From: Antrihabitans cavernicola | GTDB lineage: Bacteria > Actinomycetota > Actinomycetes > Mycobacteriales > Mycobacteriaceae | DNA: 64,000 nt | NCBI RefSeq assembly: GCF_008297975.1 | Contig: NZ_VLNY01000002.1 | Span: 186,001 to 250,000 of the forward strand | Direction: 5' to 3' | Shown: piece by piece, positions 16,858 through 25,357 of the stretch | Layout of the letters: the number at the start of each line of letters is the position of its first letter | Position numbering within the stretch: position 1 is the first letter of the stretch | The notes under the pieces: model-generated | Database searches by the model: none | The model's input: the letters and a program-made list of their open reading frames with translations, nothing else | What the model was told of the DNA's origin: nothing | Translations under genes and position numbers: made by a program

Positions 16858-17985
16858 GTGCTCACGATCGACGAGCTGTTCGCCGGGCTGCGGCGCAGCC
16901 CCGATGTGGAGGCGCCCAACCTCTTTGCTGTCGACGCTGCGGACCGGCTGATTCTCGATCTCGCTGCCGAGTCGCTAGCAGCGGTAGCAGGCTCGCAGAT
17001 CGTCGTGATCGGTGATCACTACGGCGCGCTGACCCTCGGAACGGCGGCCAGCTACGGCCTCGACGGTATTCGTGTCCATCAGGACGAGCTGACCGGCGAG
17101 CGCGCGTTGGCTCGAAACGCCGATGCCGCTGGGCTTTCCGCGCGCTATCGCCAGTGCGACGTCGACGCGGACTTGCTCGACGGTGCCCGTGTGATTCTGG
17201 TGCAGCTGCCGCGCTCACTCGGAGCGCTGGCCGAAATTGCCGATGCCATAGCGAGTTTCGCCGATCCGGAGGTCCGTGTGTACGCGGGCGGGCGCGACAA
17301 GCACATCTCGGTCGCGATGAACGATGTGTTGGCACAGCGTTTCGAGCGGGTCCAGGCAAGTCGGGGGCGACAGAAATCTCGGGTACTGACGGTCTCGGGT
17401 CCGACGCCGAGGGCAGTTCCCGAATATCCGGTGACGTCGAGGGTGCCCGATCTGGATCTGACGGTAGTGGCACACGGCGCGGCGTTCGCGGGCGCCAAAC
17501 TCGACATCGGCACCCGATACCTCCTCGACTTCCTGCCACGAGCGACGGCAGGCAGCACGGCCGTCGACCTCGGGTGTGGAACCGGGATTCTGGCCGTGGC
17601 GTTGAAACGGCTGCGGCCCGACGTCACAGTGATCGCGACCGATCAATCGGCAGCTGCTGTCGCATCGGCCCGAGCGACAGCCGCAGCGAACGGCGTCGAC
17701 GTAGACGTGCTCCGCGACGATGCGATGGCGTCGTTGCCGGACGCCGGCACCGACCTGATCGTCTGCAACCCGCCCTTCCACGTCGGTGCGGCTGTCCACA
17801 CCGGTGCGGCGACCAAGATGTTTCGGGCTGCGGGACGAGTACTGCGCCCGGGTGGTGAGATGTGGACGGTCTACAACACCCACCTGAACTATCGCGCTGC
17901 GCTGGCCCGATCGGTCGGAACCACCGAGGTGATGGGCCGCAACGCGAAGTTCACGGTGGTCCGCTCGACACGAGATCTGCCATAG
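16858..17985 (+). CDS. RlmG/RsmC-type class I methyltransferase
   Basis: 375 residues with two tandem methyltransferase-like domains. The N-terminal one (about 1-180) is degenerate. The C-terminal one (about 195-370) has SAM motif I AVDLGCGTGILAVAL, motif II TVIATDQSAAAV and the catalytic NPPFHVG (motif IV) typical of N2-guanine rRNA methyltransferases RlmG (23S) and RsmC (16S). The two-domain layout supports that group; the exact target base is not determined. GTG start, five bases after the upstream stop. Confidence 0.85.
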   Translation: MLTIDELFAGLRRSPDVEAPNLFAVDAADRLILDLAAESLAAVAGSQIVVIGDHYGALTLGTAASYGLDGIRVHQDELTGERALARNADAAGLSARYRQCDVDADLLDGARVILVQLPRSLGALAEIADAIASFADPEVRVYAGGRDKHISVAMNDVLAQRFERVQASRGRQKSRVLTVSGPTPRAVPEYPVTSRVPDLDLTVVAHGAAFAGAKLDIGTRYLLDFLPRATAGSTAVDLGCGTGILAVALKRLRPDVTVIATDQSAAAVASARATAAANGVDVDVLRDDAMASLPDAGTDLIVCNPPFHVGAAVHTGAATKMFRAAGRVLRPGGEMWTVYNTHLNYRAALARSVGTTEVMGRNAKFTVVRSTRDLP

Positions 17986-18126
17986 CCCGCAAATAACCGG
18001 TAGAGTCCGTTTTGTCCGATGTTTGGTTACAGTCCGGTCGTGGGGCCTGGGAACTGGACATGCACTTCGGACGTTCTACGTACAGTAACGCCGCAAAGAA
18101 AGCCCCAACGAGAAGGGATGTGCCCG

Positions 18127-18969
18127 GTGCGCACCACCAGCAACCCGGTATTCCGGAATCTGCCCAAAGAGGGCGGTGGATATGCCACGTTCGGCTCTGC
18201 GGCGGCAGGTGCCGGACAACTAACGCAGCAGTTCGGTCAGCAGACCGCGCCGCAGCAGTACCAGACGGGTCCCGATTCCCGTGCCATGACGATCGACGAC
18301 GTGGTGACCAAGACGGGCATCACGCTCGGTGTGCTCACGGTCGCCGCGATCGTCTCCTACGTGCTCGTGCACGGCAACACGGCGTTGGCGACCCCGTTCG
18401 TCATCGGCGGTGGCTTGATCGGCCTCGTGCTCGTGCTGATCGCCACGTTCGGCCGGAAGATGGACAACCCGGCGGTCGTGCTCAGCTACGCCGCCGCGGA
18501 GGGCGTGTTCCTCGGTGCGCTGTCGTTCATGTTCACCGACGTCACGTTCGGTGGATCGGGCGGTAGTTCGCTGATCGTGCAGGCGGTCCTCGGCACGTTC
18601 GGCGTATTCGCGGGCATGCTGGTCGTCTACAAGACCGGTGCCATTCGGGTGACTCCGCGATTCACCAGGATGATCATCGCGGGCATGATCGGCGTCGTCG
18701 TTCTTGCCCTCGGCAACATCGTCGCAGGTTTCTTCACCTCCGGTGGCCTCGGCCTGCGTGACGGTGGCCCCATCGCCATCATCTTCAGCCTCGTCTGCAT
18801 CGCGCTCGCAGCGTTCAGCTTCCTGCTGGACTTCGACGCAGCCGACAAACTGATTCGCGCACAGGCTCCCGAAAAGGCTGCCTGGGGTGTGGCATTCGGT
18901 CTCACGGTCACGTTGGTGTGGCTCTACGTCGAGATCCTTCGACTGCTCAGCTACTTCAACAGCGACTAG
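18127..18969 (+). CDS. Bax inhibitor-1/YccA family membrane protein
   Basis: 280-residue seven-span membrane protein. The N-terminus RTTSNPVFRNLPKEGGGYATFG is the actinobacterial BI-1/YccA signature, followed by a Gln-rich linker and the transmembrane core (about 60-278) with LSYAAAEGVFLGALS. The GTG at 18127 (giving VRTTSNPV) has GAAGGGA nine bases upstream and fits family starts better than ATG 18118. Related YccA binds FtsH and BI-1 proteins can leak calcium; the role here is unknown. A strong terminator follows directly. Confidence 0.88.
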   Translation: MRTTSNPVFRNLPKEGGGYATFGSAAAGAGQLTQQFGQQTAPQQYQTGPDSRAMTIDDVVTKTGITLGVLTVAAIVSYVLVHGNTALATPFVIGGGLIGLVLVLIATFGRKMDNPAVVLSYAAAEGVFLGALSFMFTDVTFGGSGGSSLIVQAVLGTFGVFAGMLVVYKTGAIRVTPRFTRMIIAGMIGVVVLALGNIVAGFFTSGGLGLRDGGPIAIIFSLVCIALAAFSFLLDFDAADKLIRAQAPEKAAWGVAFGLTVTLVWLYVEILRLLSYFNSD

Positions 18970-18981
18970 CAGCAACCACGG

Positions 18982-19020
18982 AACGGCCCCCGAGGAATCC
19001 CTCGGGGGCCGTTTCGTTTG
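18982..19020 (+). terminator. Intrinsic terminator after the BI-1 family gene
   Basis: Perfect 13-base stem AACGGCCCCCGAG (18982-18994) / CTCGGGGGCCGTT (19001-19013), loop GAATCC, then GTTTCGTTTG. Located 12 bases after the stop codon. Confidence 0.88.
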
Positions 19021-19035
19021 TCTAGGCTGAAAAAC

Positions 19036-19731
19036 ATGTCGACGATGACGTTCAAAGACCTGTGTATCGACGCGGTCGATGCCGAGCGGCTCGGCAACTT
19101 CTGGGCTGGTGCGCTGGGACTCGAAGCACGTTCCGCCGGTGACGATTCCAACGGCGATGTCCAGTTGGTCGGCCCGACCGATCGGCACACGATCTGGGTG
19201 AACAGGGTTCCCGAACCGCAGACCGTCAAGCACCGAATCCATCTCGACGTAAACGTCGCGTCGATCGACGAGCTGACGCAGCTCGGAGCCACCGTCGTCG
19301 ACCCGGAAACCTTTCCATGGACACTGATGGCAGATGCGGAAGGCGGCGAGTTCTGCGCGTTCGTTCGCAAGGGCGAGATCACGCACCGGCTCTACGAGAT
19401 CGGCGTCGATTGCGGCAACTCGGCCGATGAGTGCCACGGGCTCGCGGCGTGGTGGGCCGAAGCATTCGGGGCGAGTCTGAACGACGACGACAGCGGCTAT
19501 TCCTACATCGAAGGCATCCCTGGTGCGCCGTTCGATTCGATCGACTTCGTGCCCGTTCCCGAACCGAAGGTCGGCAAGAATCGCATTCACCTGGACGTCT
19601 TCGGTGACGTCGACGACCTCGTCGCAGCTGGTGCCACCGTGCTTCGGGCGCAGGACGACGAGATCGCGTGGACGGTGCTGGCGGATCCGGCGGGCAACGA
19701 ATTCTGCGTATTTCCATTACCTGCGACGTAA
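19036..19731 (+). CDS. VOC (glyoxalase-fold) family protein with two tandem modules
   Basis: 231 residues containing two VOC-type repeats of about 115 residues. Each ends in a similar pattern: DPETFPWTLMADAEGGEFCAF and AQDDEIAWTVLADPAGNEFCVF. The N-terminal module opens with DLCIDAVDAERLGNFWAGAL. These proteins include dioxygenases, glyoxalases and antibiotic-binding proteins; metal ligands are not obvious, so a binding role is possible. ATG at 19036 chosen. Function unknown. Confidence 0.85.
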   Translation: MSTMTFKDLCIDAVDAERLGNFWAGALGLEARSAGDDSNGDVQLVGPTDRHTIWVNRVPEPQTVKHRIHLDVNVASIDELTQLGATVVDPETFPWTLMADAEGGEFCAFVRKGEITHRLYEIGVDCGNSADECHGLAAWWAEAFGASLNDDDSGYSYIEGIPGAPFDSIDFVPVPEPKVGKNRIHLDVFGDVDDLVAAGATVLRAQDDEIAWTVLADPAGNEFCVFPLPAT

Positions 19732-19794
19732 TCGACGGCGTGCGCCCCGGGCGGAAGTATCGGTCTCATCAACCGATCGATCGAGGAGAACGCC

Positions 19795-20118
19795 ATGACC
19801 GCCTACGCAGTTGCCAGCCTGACGAATGTCGATATCGGAGCAGGCGTCGTCGAATACCTGGAACGCATCGATGCGACGCTCGCACCGTTCGGCGGTAAGT
19901 TCATCGTCCACGGCAGCGAGCAGACCATGCTCGAAGGTGAGTGGCCGGGCAGCCTGATCGTGATCGAGTTCCCGGATCGCGCTGCCGTCGGCGGCTGGTA
20001 CCGATCCGAGAAGTACCAGCAGATCCTGCGCCTACGAACCGACAACGCCGCCGGAATCGCCATGATCGTCGACGGCGTCGATGCGGACCACAAAGCGACT
20101 GATGTCTTGGCGCACTGA
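19795..20118 (+). CDS. DUF1330 family protein
   Basis: 107-residue dimeric alpha/beta-barrel (ferredoxin-like) protein. The pattern YAVASLTNVDIGAGVVEYLERIDATLAPFGGKFIVHGSE, then EGEWPGSLIVIEFPDRAAVGGWYRSEKYQQI, is characteristic of DUF1330. A GAGGAG-type ribosome site precedes the ATG. No catalytic function is known for the family. Confidence 0.88.
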   Translation: MTAYAVASLTNVDIGAGVVEYLERIDATLAPFGGKFIVHGSEQTMLEGEWPGSLIVIEFPDRAAVGGWYRSEKYQQILRLRTDNAAGIAMIVDGVDADHKATDVLAH

Positions 20119-20127
20119 AATGCCCAA

Positions 20128-20180
20128 CGGGTGGTTGCCGGAACAAACGCCGAGAGGCGGGACCGATATCCTCCCGTTCG
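20128..20180 (+). repeat. 53-bp repeat, copy A (5' of the DUF559-type gene)
   Basis: Matches 21094-21146 at 47 of 53 positions with no gap (counted by eye). It contains CCGGAACAAACGCCGAGAGG and can fold, with an inner CGCC-GAGA-GGCG hairpin and outer CGGG/CCCG arms. It lies between the DUF1330 gene and the DUF559-type gene. Confidence 0.85.
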
Positions 20181-20183
20181 GCC

Positions 20184-20209
20184 TGTGGACAGCGAGAAAG
20201 TTATCCACA
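20184..20209. promoter_or_regulatory. Inverted pair of DnaA-box-like sequences
   Basis: TTATCCACA at 20201-20209 is an exact match to the DnaA box consensus. An inverted relative, TGTGGACAG, lies at 20184-20192. Together they form a dyad with TGTGGA/TCCACA arms just upstream of the DUF559-type gene. DnaA binding or a simple operator are both possible; a single pair is not an origin. Confidence 0.4.
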
Positions 20210-20256
20210 GATCGGCTGGGGCGGCCTTCAAGGCCATTCTGTGGGCTTGGCTTGGC

Positions 20257-21135
20257 GTGGAGGAACCATTTCTGGGATCGCGTGCATCACAGCTAACCGA
20301 GCATCAGCTTCGCCACGACTGCCTGCGCATCTATCGCGATGTTTACGTCCGTCGAACAACGACCGTCACTGCGGCCGTCCGCGCGAAAGCGGCTTGGCTG
20401 TATGCGGGCGAAGACTCTGTCTTGACTGGCTTCTCAGCCGCGGCGCTGTACGGCACAAAATGGATCGATCCCGACGAGCGGCCGGAAATAGTTCGGCCAG
20501 GTCACTTTCGCCCTGCTCCGGGGATGGTCGTTCGCGACTACAGGTTGTTGCCTGACGAGATTGCAATGGTCGACGGCATTCGTGTCACCACGCCGGAGCG
20601 TGCTGCATTCGATCTCGGCCGCCGACTCTCACCACGAAGAGGTGTCGCCGTGCTCGACGCACTGTGCAACGCGACGGATGTGAAGCCGATCGACGTTCTG
20701 AGGCTTGCGGAACATCACCGCGGAGCTCGTGGCATCGTGCGGCTCCGATCCGTGCTCGACGACGTCGACGGCGGCGCTGAGTCGCCGCCGGAGAGTCACA
20801 CCAGAATGGTGCTGGTCGAAGCTGGGCTACCGCGGCCCGAGACGCAAATCAACATCATCGACGGGTCTGGGCGCGTTGTCGCGCGCGCCGATATGGGCTG
20901 GCGTCGATGGCGAGTGCTGGTCGAGTACGACGGGGAGCACCACTGGACGGATCGAGGACAACGGGCGTGGGACATCGATCGCACGGCGATATTGGAATCG
21001 CTCGGTTGGGCGGTGATCCGTGTCGGTGCTCAGCTGCTCTATGACCGGCCGCACGAGTTGATTCGACGAGTCCGAGCGAAACTGACCGACGACCGGGTGG
21101 TTACCGGAACAAACGCCGAGAGGCGAGGTCGATAA
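20257..21135 (+). CDS. DUF559-type (endonuclease-fold) protein
   Basis: 292 residues. The N-terminal part (HQLRHDCLRIYRDVYVRRT...VLTGFSAAALYG) resembles AbiEi-type antitoxin/transcription-regulator domains common in actinobacteria. The C-terminal part (about 205-280), RWRVLVEYDGEHHWTDRGQRAWDIDR...WAVIRVGAQLL, carries the EYDG(E/D)xH pattern of the DUF559/Vsr-like endonuclease fold. Start: GTG at 20257 (VEEPFLGSRA) matches the usual family start; longer frames run back into the repeat. The last residues (VVTGTNAERRGR) are encoded by repeat copy B. Function unknown. Confidence 0.75.
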   Translation: MEEPFLGSRASQLTEHQLRHDCLRIYRDVYVRRTTTVTAAVRAKAAWLYAGEDSVLTGFSAAALYGTKWIDPDERPEIVRPGHFRPAPGMVVRDYRLLPDEIAMVDGIRVTTPERAAFDLGRRLSPRRGVAVLDALCNATDVKPIDVLRLAEHHRGARGIVRLRSVLDDVDGGAESPPESHTRMVLVEAGLPRPETQINIIDGSGRVVARADMGWRRWRVLVEYDGEHHWTDRGQRAWDIDRTAILESLGWAVIRVGAQLLYDRPHELIRRVRAKLTDDRVVTGTNAERRGR

Positions 21136-21146
21136 CCACCCGTTCG
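21094..21146 (+). repeat. 53-bp repeat, copy B (3' end of the DUF559-type gene)
   Basis: Second copy of the repeat at 20128-20180. Here the outer arms CGGGTGGTT and AACCACCCG pair perfectly over nine bases, with the CGCC-GAGA-GGCG hairpin inside. It encodes the C-terminus of the DUF559-type protein and could also act as a terminator structure between this gene and the convergent thiolase gene. Confidence 0.85.
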
Positions 21147-21154
21147 AGGAGAGA

Positions 21155-22375
21155 TCAGGAAAGGCGCTCCAGCACCATCGCCATACCCTGGCCACCACCG
21201 ACGCACATGGTCTCCAGACCGAACTGCTTGTCGTGGGTCTGCAGGTTGTTCAGCAGGGTCGCGGTGATGCGGGCACCGGTCATGCCGAACGGGTGACCGA
21301 GCGCGATCGCTCCGCCGGAGACGTTGAGCTTGTCCTCGTCGATCTTCAGCTCACGCGCCGAGCCGAGCACCTGGACGGCGAAGGCCTCGTTGATCTCGAC
21401 GAGGTCGATGTCGTCGATGGTCTTGCCTGCGATCTTCAGCGCCCGGCGGACCGCCTCGATCGGACCGAGGCCCATGATCTCGGGGGAAAGGCCGGAGACG
21501 CCGGTCGACACGATGCGGGCGAGCGGCGTCAGGCCCAGCTCCTTGGCCTTGGTGTCGCTCATGATGACGACTGCAGCGGCACCGTCGTTGAGCGGGCACG
21601 CGTTGCCTGCGGTGATGGTGCCGTCGGGGCGGAAGACGGGCTTCAGCTGGCTGATCTTCTCGTATGTCGTGCCTGCGCGCGGGCCGTCGTCGGTGGAGAC
21701 GACGGTGCCGTCGGGCAGCGTCACCGGCGTGATCTCGCGCTCGAAGAAGCCGGCCTTGATGGCTTCCTCTGCGCGGTTCTGTGAGCGAACACCCCAGTGG
21801 TCCTGGTCTTCTCGGGAGATGCCCGTGAACTGCGCGACGTTCTCGGCGGTCTGGCCCATCGCGATGTAAACGTCCGGCAGATCGCCCGACTCACGTGGGT
21901 CGGTCCACTTGTCGGCGCCACCCTCGGCGCGCTTCACCGTGCGGGCTTCGGCATCGGCGAACTTCTCGTTGTGGGTGTCGGGCCAGCCGTCCGAGGTGCC
22001 CTTCGGGAAGCGGGAGACGGTCTCGACGCCGGCCGAGATGAACACGTCGCCCTCGCCGGCCTTGATGGCGTGCAACGCCATGCGGGTGGTCTGCAACGAC
22101 GACGAACAGTAGCGATTGAGGGTGACGCCGGGCAGGAAGTCGTAGCCGAGCTGCACTGCGACCACCTTGGCCAGGTTGAAACCAGCTTCGCCTGCGGGCT
22201 GACCGCAGCCGAGCATCAGATCGTTGATGTCGGTGGGGTCGAGGGCAGGCACCTTGTCCAATGCGGCGCGGACCATCTGCGTCGTGAGTTCGTCGGGGCG
22301 GATGCTTACCAGCGAGCCCTTGCCTGCGCGACCGATCGGCGACCGGGCGACGGAAACGATTACTGCCTCGGGCAT
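21155..22375 (-). CDS. fadA: Acetyl-CoA acyltransferase (thiolase), FadA3-like
   Basis: 406-residue thiolase cleaving 3-ketoacyl-CoA to acetyl-CoA in beta-oxidation. Acyl-accepting cysteine C90 in NRYCSSSLQT, catalytic histidine in GGAIALGHPFGMTGAR, and second cysteine in MCVGGGQGMAMV near the C-terminus are all present, as is NEAFAV. ATG at 22375 has AAAGGAG seven bases upstream; the frame is open further but that part overlaps the lipase gene region. It corresponds in position to Rv1074c (fadA3), next to the GDSL lipase. Confidence 0.95.
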   Translation of the reverse strand: MPEAVIVSVARSPIGRAGKGSLVSIRPDELTTQMVRAALDKVPALDPTDINDLMLGCGQPAGEAGFNLAKVVAVQLGYDFLPGVTLNRYCSSSLQTTRMALHAIKAGEGDVFISAGVETVSRFPKGTSDGWPDTHNEKFADAEARTVKRAEGGADKWTDPRESGDLPDVYIAMGQTAENVAQFTGISREDQDHWGVRSQNRAEEAIKAGFFEREITPVTLPDGTVVSTDDGPRAGTTYEKISQLKPVFRPDGTITAGNACPLNDGAAAVVIMSDTKAKELGLTPLARIVSTGVSGLSPEIMGLGPIEAVRRALKIAGKTIDDIDLVEINEAFAVQVLGSARELKIDEDKLNVSGGAIALGHPFGMTGARITATLLNNLQTHDKQFGLETMCVGGGQGMAMVLERLS

Positions 22376-22436
22376 GAAGAACTCCTTTGTCCTGGAGAGG
22401 GCCGCGACCACGGCGAGTGGTCGCTCGACATCGAAC

Positions 22437-23390
22437 TTACGTTGCGCTGAGTTGACGATTTTCGCGACGCCACAAGAATCGGTTTGCGGCGTCGGCGGCA
22501 CGGACGGCGAGGCGTCGGCCTTCCGCTACTTCGGAGTATTCGGGAAGGGTGGGAAGCGGTCCACCGTGCCAGACGCCCAGTTCGGCTGCCAGCACCGGAA
22601 TGATCTGTGCCGCAGCAAGTTCGTAGCCTGCCGCGGACGGATGGAAGCCGTCGGCGGAGAACATCCGGTCGGGTGCGGCCAAGAACTCGGGGGAGAGTAG
22701 GTCCGCGAGCGCAACTGGTCGTCCGCCTGCGGCCTTGACCGCTGCCGTCTGGGCGGAGCGCAGCCGCATGCCCCACTCGCGCACCACGGTTCGCAACGGT
22801 TGCGGAATTGCCGTCACGATCCCCAGATCGGGGCAGGTCCCGACCACCACCACGCTGCCACTCGCACGCAGGCGTTCGACGGCGTCGCCGAGTCGGGCAG
22901 CTGATTTGTGGATCGAATGCTTCTTGGTGACGTCGTTGGCACCGACCATGATCACGGCCGCGTCCGGCGGTTTTCCGGCGATGAACATCGCATCGACCTG
23001 ACCCTCCAGCCCCTTCGATGTCGCACCGGAGATCGCCTTGGTGCTCAGTCGAATTCGCTTGCCCGTCTCCTCTGCCAGCCCACGGGCCACCAGTACGCCG
23101 GGAACCTCGTCGGCAACTGTGCAGCCGAGCCCGGCCGCCGTCGAGTCGCCGAAGATCATGAGGTGCAGGTCGGCATGCGCGCCGGATTGCCACCGCTCGG
23201 GAGCACCGCCGCCCGCCGCGTAGACGCCGTCGGCCTCCGGAGGCTTGGCCGTGGTGCGCCCGATGGCGCCGCGGGCCGCACTGGCCTGCGACATCAGGTG
23301 CTTGTACGCAGCCCACGACGCGGTCCCGGCGCTCGAGCCTGCAACAACGGTCGCCGCACCGGTTACCGCCGCCGTTCGCCACCCGCGCAT
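22437..23390 (-). CDS. Exported SGNH/GDSL hydrolase
   Basis: 317-residue exported esterase/lipase (Rv1075c-like). N-terminal signal or anchor: MRGWRTAAVTGAATVVAGSS. SGNH blocks: block I IFGDSTAAGLG (nucleophile Ser), block III VGANDVTKK (Asn), block V SADGFHPSAAGY (Asp and His). ATG at 23390 has AAAGGA seven bases upstream, preferred to GTG 23417. Divergent from cbs. Likely a cell-envelope esterase; substrate not determined. Confidence 0.9.
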   Translation of the reverse strand: MRGWRTAAVTGAATVVAGSSAGTASWAAYKHLMSQASAARGAIGRTTAKPPEADGVYAAGGGAPERWQSGAHADLHLMIFGDSTAAGLGCTVADEVPGVLVARGLAEETGKRIRLSTKAISGATSKGLEGQVDAMFIAGKPPDAAVIMVGANDVTKKHSIHKSAARLGDAVERLRASGSVVVVGTCPDLGIVTAIPQPLRTVVREWGMRLRSAQTAAVKAAGGRPVALADLLSPEFLAAPDRMFSADGFHPSAAGYELAAAQIIPVLAAELGVWHGGPLPTLPEYSEVAEGRRLAVRAADAANRFLWRRENRQLSAT

Positions 23391-23507
23391 CCGAGTTCCT
23401 TTCGTATCGACAGGCACTTACAAATCTAACCGGATTTCCGACCGTGCGCCGGAACCTGACCGTGAGCCGGTCTGCGTCACCGTTGGATGTTCTGGGAGCA
23501 TGGAGAC

Positions 23508-24911
23508 ATGCGCATCGCAGATCATGTGGTCGACCTCATCGGCAACACACCCCTGGTCAAGCTGAATTCGGTGGTCGGAGCCGATGCGGGGGTGGTTGCG
23601 GCCAAGGTGGAATACCTCAATCCGGGTGGTAGCGCCAAGGACCGCATCGCCGTCAAGATGATCGACGCGGCCGAGAAGTCCGGCGCGTTGAAGCCTGGCG
23701 GCACCATCGTCGAACCCACGTCCGGCAACACCGGCGTCGGCCTCGCGCTGGTGGCACAGCAGCGCGGCTACAAGTGCGTGTTCGTGTGCCCCGACAAGGT
23801 CAGCGAGGACAAGCGCAACGTGTTGCGCGCCTACGGCGCCGAAGTGGTCGTATGCCCGACAGCGGTCGCGCCGGAGCACCCGGACAGCTACTACAACGTC
23901 TCCGATCGTCTCGTCGGCGAGATCGACGGCGCCTGGAAGCCCGACCAGTACTCCAATCCCGGTGGACCCGAAAGTCACTACGAGACAACCGGTCCCGAGA
24001 TCTGGAACGACACCGACGGCAAGGTCACGCACTTCGTCGCCGGCGTGGGCACCGGCGGCACCATCACCGGCGTCGGCAAGTACCTCAAGGAGGTCTCCGG
24101 TGGCAAGGTCAAGGTGATCGGCGCCGATCCCGAGGGTTCGGTCTACTCCGGCGGCACCGGTCGTCCGTACCTGGTGGAAGGCGTCGGCGAGGATTTCTGG
24201 CCCAGCGCCTACGACCCCGACATTCCCGACGAGATCATCGCCGTCTCCGACGCCGATTCGTTCGACATGACCCGCCGCCTCGCTCGCGAAGAAGGCCTGC
24301 TGGTCGGTGGGTCGTGCGGCATGGCAGCGGTCGCCGCAATCCAGGTCGCCGAGCGTGAAGGTCCGGATGCGTTGGTGGTCGTCCTGCTGCCGGACGGTGG
24401 CCGCGGTTACCTGTCGAAGATCTTCAACGACGACTGGATGTCGTCCTACGGCTTCCTGCGTTCGCGTCTGGACGGCAAGACGGACGAGCCGACGGTCGGG
24501 CACGTGCTGCGCGGGAAGTCGGGTGCGCTGCCCGACCTCGTGCACACCCACCCGTCCGAGACGTTGCGCGATGCCATCGAGATCCTGCGAGAGTACGGCG
24601 TCTCGCAGATGCCGGTGGTCGGCGCCGAGCCGCCCGTGATGGCCGGCGAGGTGCAGGGCAGCGTCACCGAGCGCGACCTGCTGAGCGCCGTCTTCGAAGG
24701 CCGTGCGCACCTTGCGGATTCGGTCGAGAAGCACATGAGCGAACCGTTCCCGCTGATCGGATCCGGCGAACCGGTGTCCGCGGCGACGAAGGCGCTCGGC
24801 GATACCGATGCGTTGATGGTGGTGGACGACGGCAAGCCGGTCGGCGTGATCACCCGCCACGATCTGCTGGGCTTCCTCAGCAGTGGCGCGCTCGGGCATC
24901 CGCCGGCCTGA
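23508..24911 (+). CDS. cbs: Cystathionine beta-synthase
   Basis: 467-residue PLP enzyme condensing serine and homocysteine to cystathionine, the first reverse-transsulfuration step. PLP lysine K44 in GSAKDRIAVKM; TSGNTG (71-76); phosphate loop GVGTGGTITG. Two C-terminal CBS domains (about 345-460: VGHVLRGKSGALPDLVHTHP... and SVEKHMSEPFPLI...DALMVVDDGKPVGVITRHDLLGFL). No N-terminal haem domain, as in other bacterial forms. ATG 23508 (MRIADHV) follows GGAG. It pairs with the cystathionine gamma-lyase/synthase gene at 26579. Confidence 0.95.
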   Translation: MRIADHVVDLIGNTPLVKLNSVVGADAGVVAAKVEYLNPGGSAKDRIAVKMIDAAEKSGALKPGGTIVEPTSGNTGVGLALVAQQRGYKCVFVCPDKVSEDKRNVLRAYGAEVVVCPTAVAPEHPDSYYNVSDRLVGEIDGAWKPDQYSNPGGPESHYETTGPEIWNDTDGKVTHFVAGVGTGGTITGVGKYLKEVSGGKVKVIGADPEGSVYSGGTGRPYLVEGVGEDFWPSAYDPDIPDEIIAVSDADSFDMTRRLAREEGLLVGGSCGMAAVAAIQVAEREGPDALVVVLLPDGGRGYLSKIFNDDWMSSYGFLRSRLDGKTDEPTVGHVLRGKSGALPDLVHTHPSETLRDAIEILREYGVSQMPVVGAEPPVMAGEVQGSVTERDLLSAVFEGRAHLADSVEKHMSEPFPLIGSGEPVSAATKALGDTDALMVVDDGKPVGVITRHDLLGFLSSGALGHPPA

Positions 24912-24925
24912 TCGCTGCGGTCCCG

Positions 24926-25357
24926 ATGGGGCAGTGGGGGTCCGGGCCGGGCGTCGTCGAATTTCCCGACGGCCGGCGGATCCGCGGGTTCGGGCTGCGC
25001 CATGCTCGCCCCGACATCGCCGTACCCGAGTTTGCTGTCTATCTGCTCGGTCGGGATCCCGGTCCGCAACCGTGGGAGTATCGCTGGGTGCGGTGGCGCG
25101 ACTTTCGACGTCCGTCCTCGACCGCGGAAGCCGTTGCGGCACTGCGTGAGGCCCGTGAACGAGCCGCGGATCAACGGGTCGAGATCGCGTGCAAGGGTGG
25201 CGTCGGGCGGACGGGCACGGCTGTTGCGCTACTCGCGGTGCTGGCCGGAGTGCCCGCACCGGACGCGGTGGCATGGACCCGCGCGAACTACCACCGTCGC
25301 GCAGTCGAAACTCGCGGCCAGCGCCGCTGGATCAGCGACGCCGCCGCGATGCTCTAA
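24926..25357 (+). CDS. Protein-tyrosine-phosphatase-like protein
   Basis: 143 residues. The P-loop CKGGVGRTG (CX5R, about residues 88-96) with the following helix TAVALLAVLAGV is that of cysteine-based phosphatases, and the WRDF(R)xPS stretch before it resembles the acid-loop region. It starts 14 bases after cbs on the same strand and may be in its operon. Its last four bases overlap the convergent acyl-CoA dehydrogenase gene. Substrate unknown. Confidence 0.78.
   Translation: MGQWGSGPGVVEFPDGRRIRGFGLRHARPDIAVPEFAVYLLGRDPGPQPWEYRWVRWRDFRRPSSTAEAVAALREARERAADQRVEIACKGGVGRTGTAVALLAVLAGVPAPDAVAWTRANYHRRAVETRGQRRWISDAAAML

Noticed and set aside
18220-19590. 456-residue frame on the - strand
   Set aside because: Antisense to the BI-1 and VOC genes and runs through the terminator hairpin.
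23418-25274. 618-residue frame on the - strand
   Set aside because: Mirror of cbs and the phosphatase-like gene.
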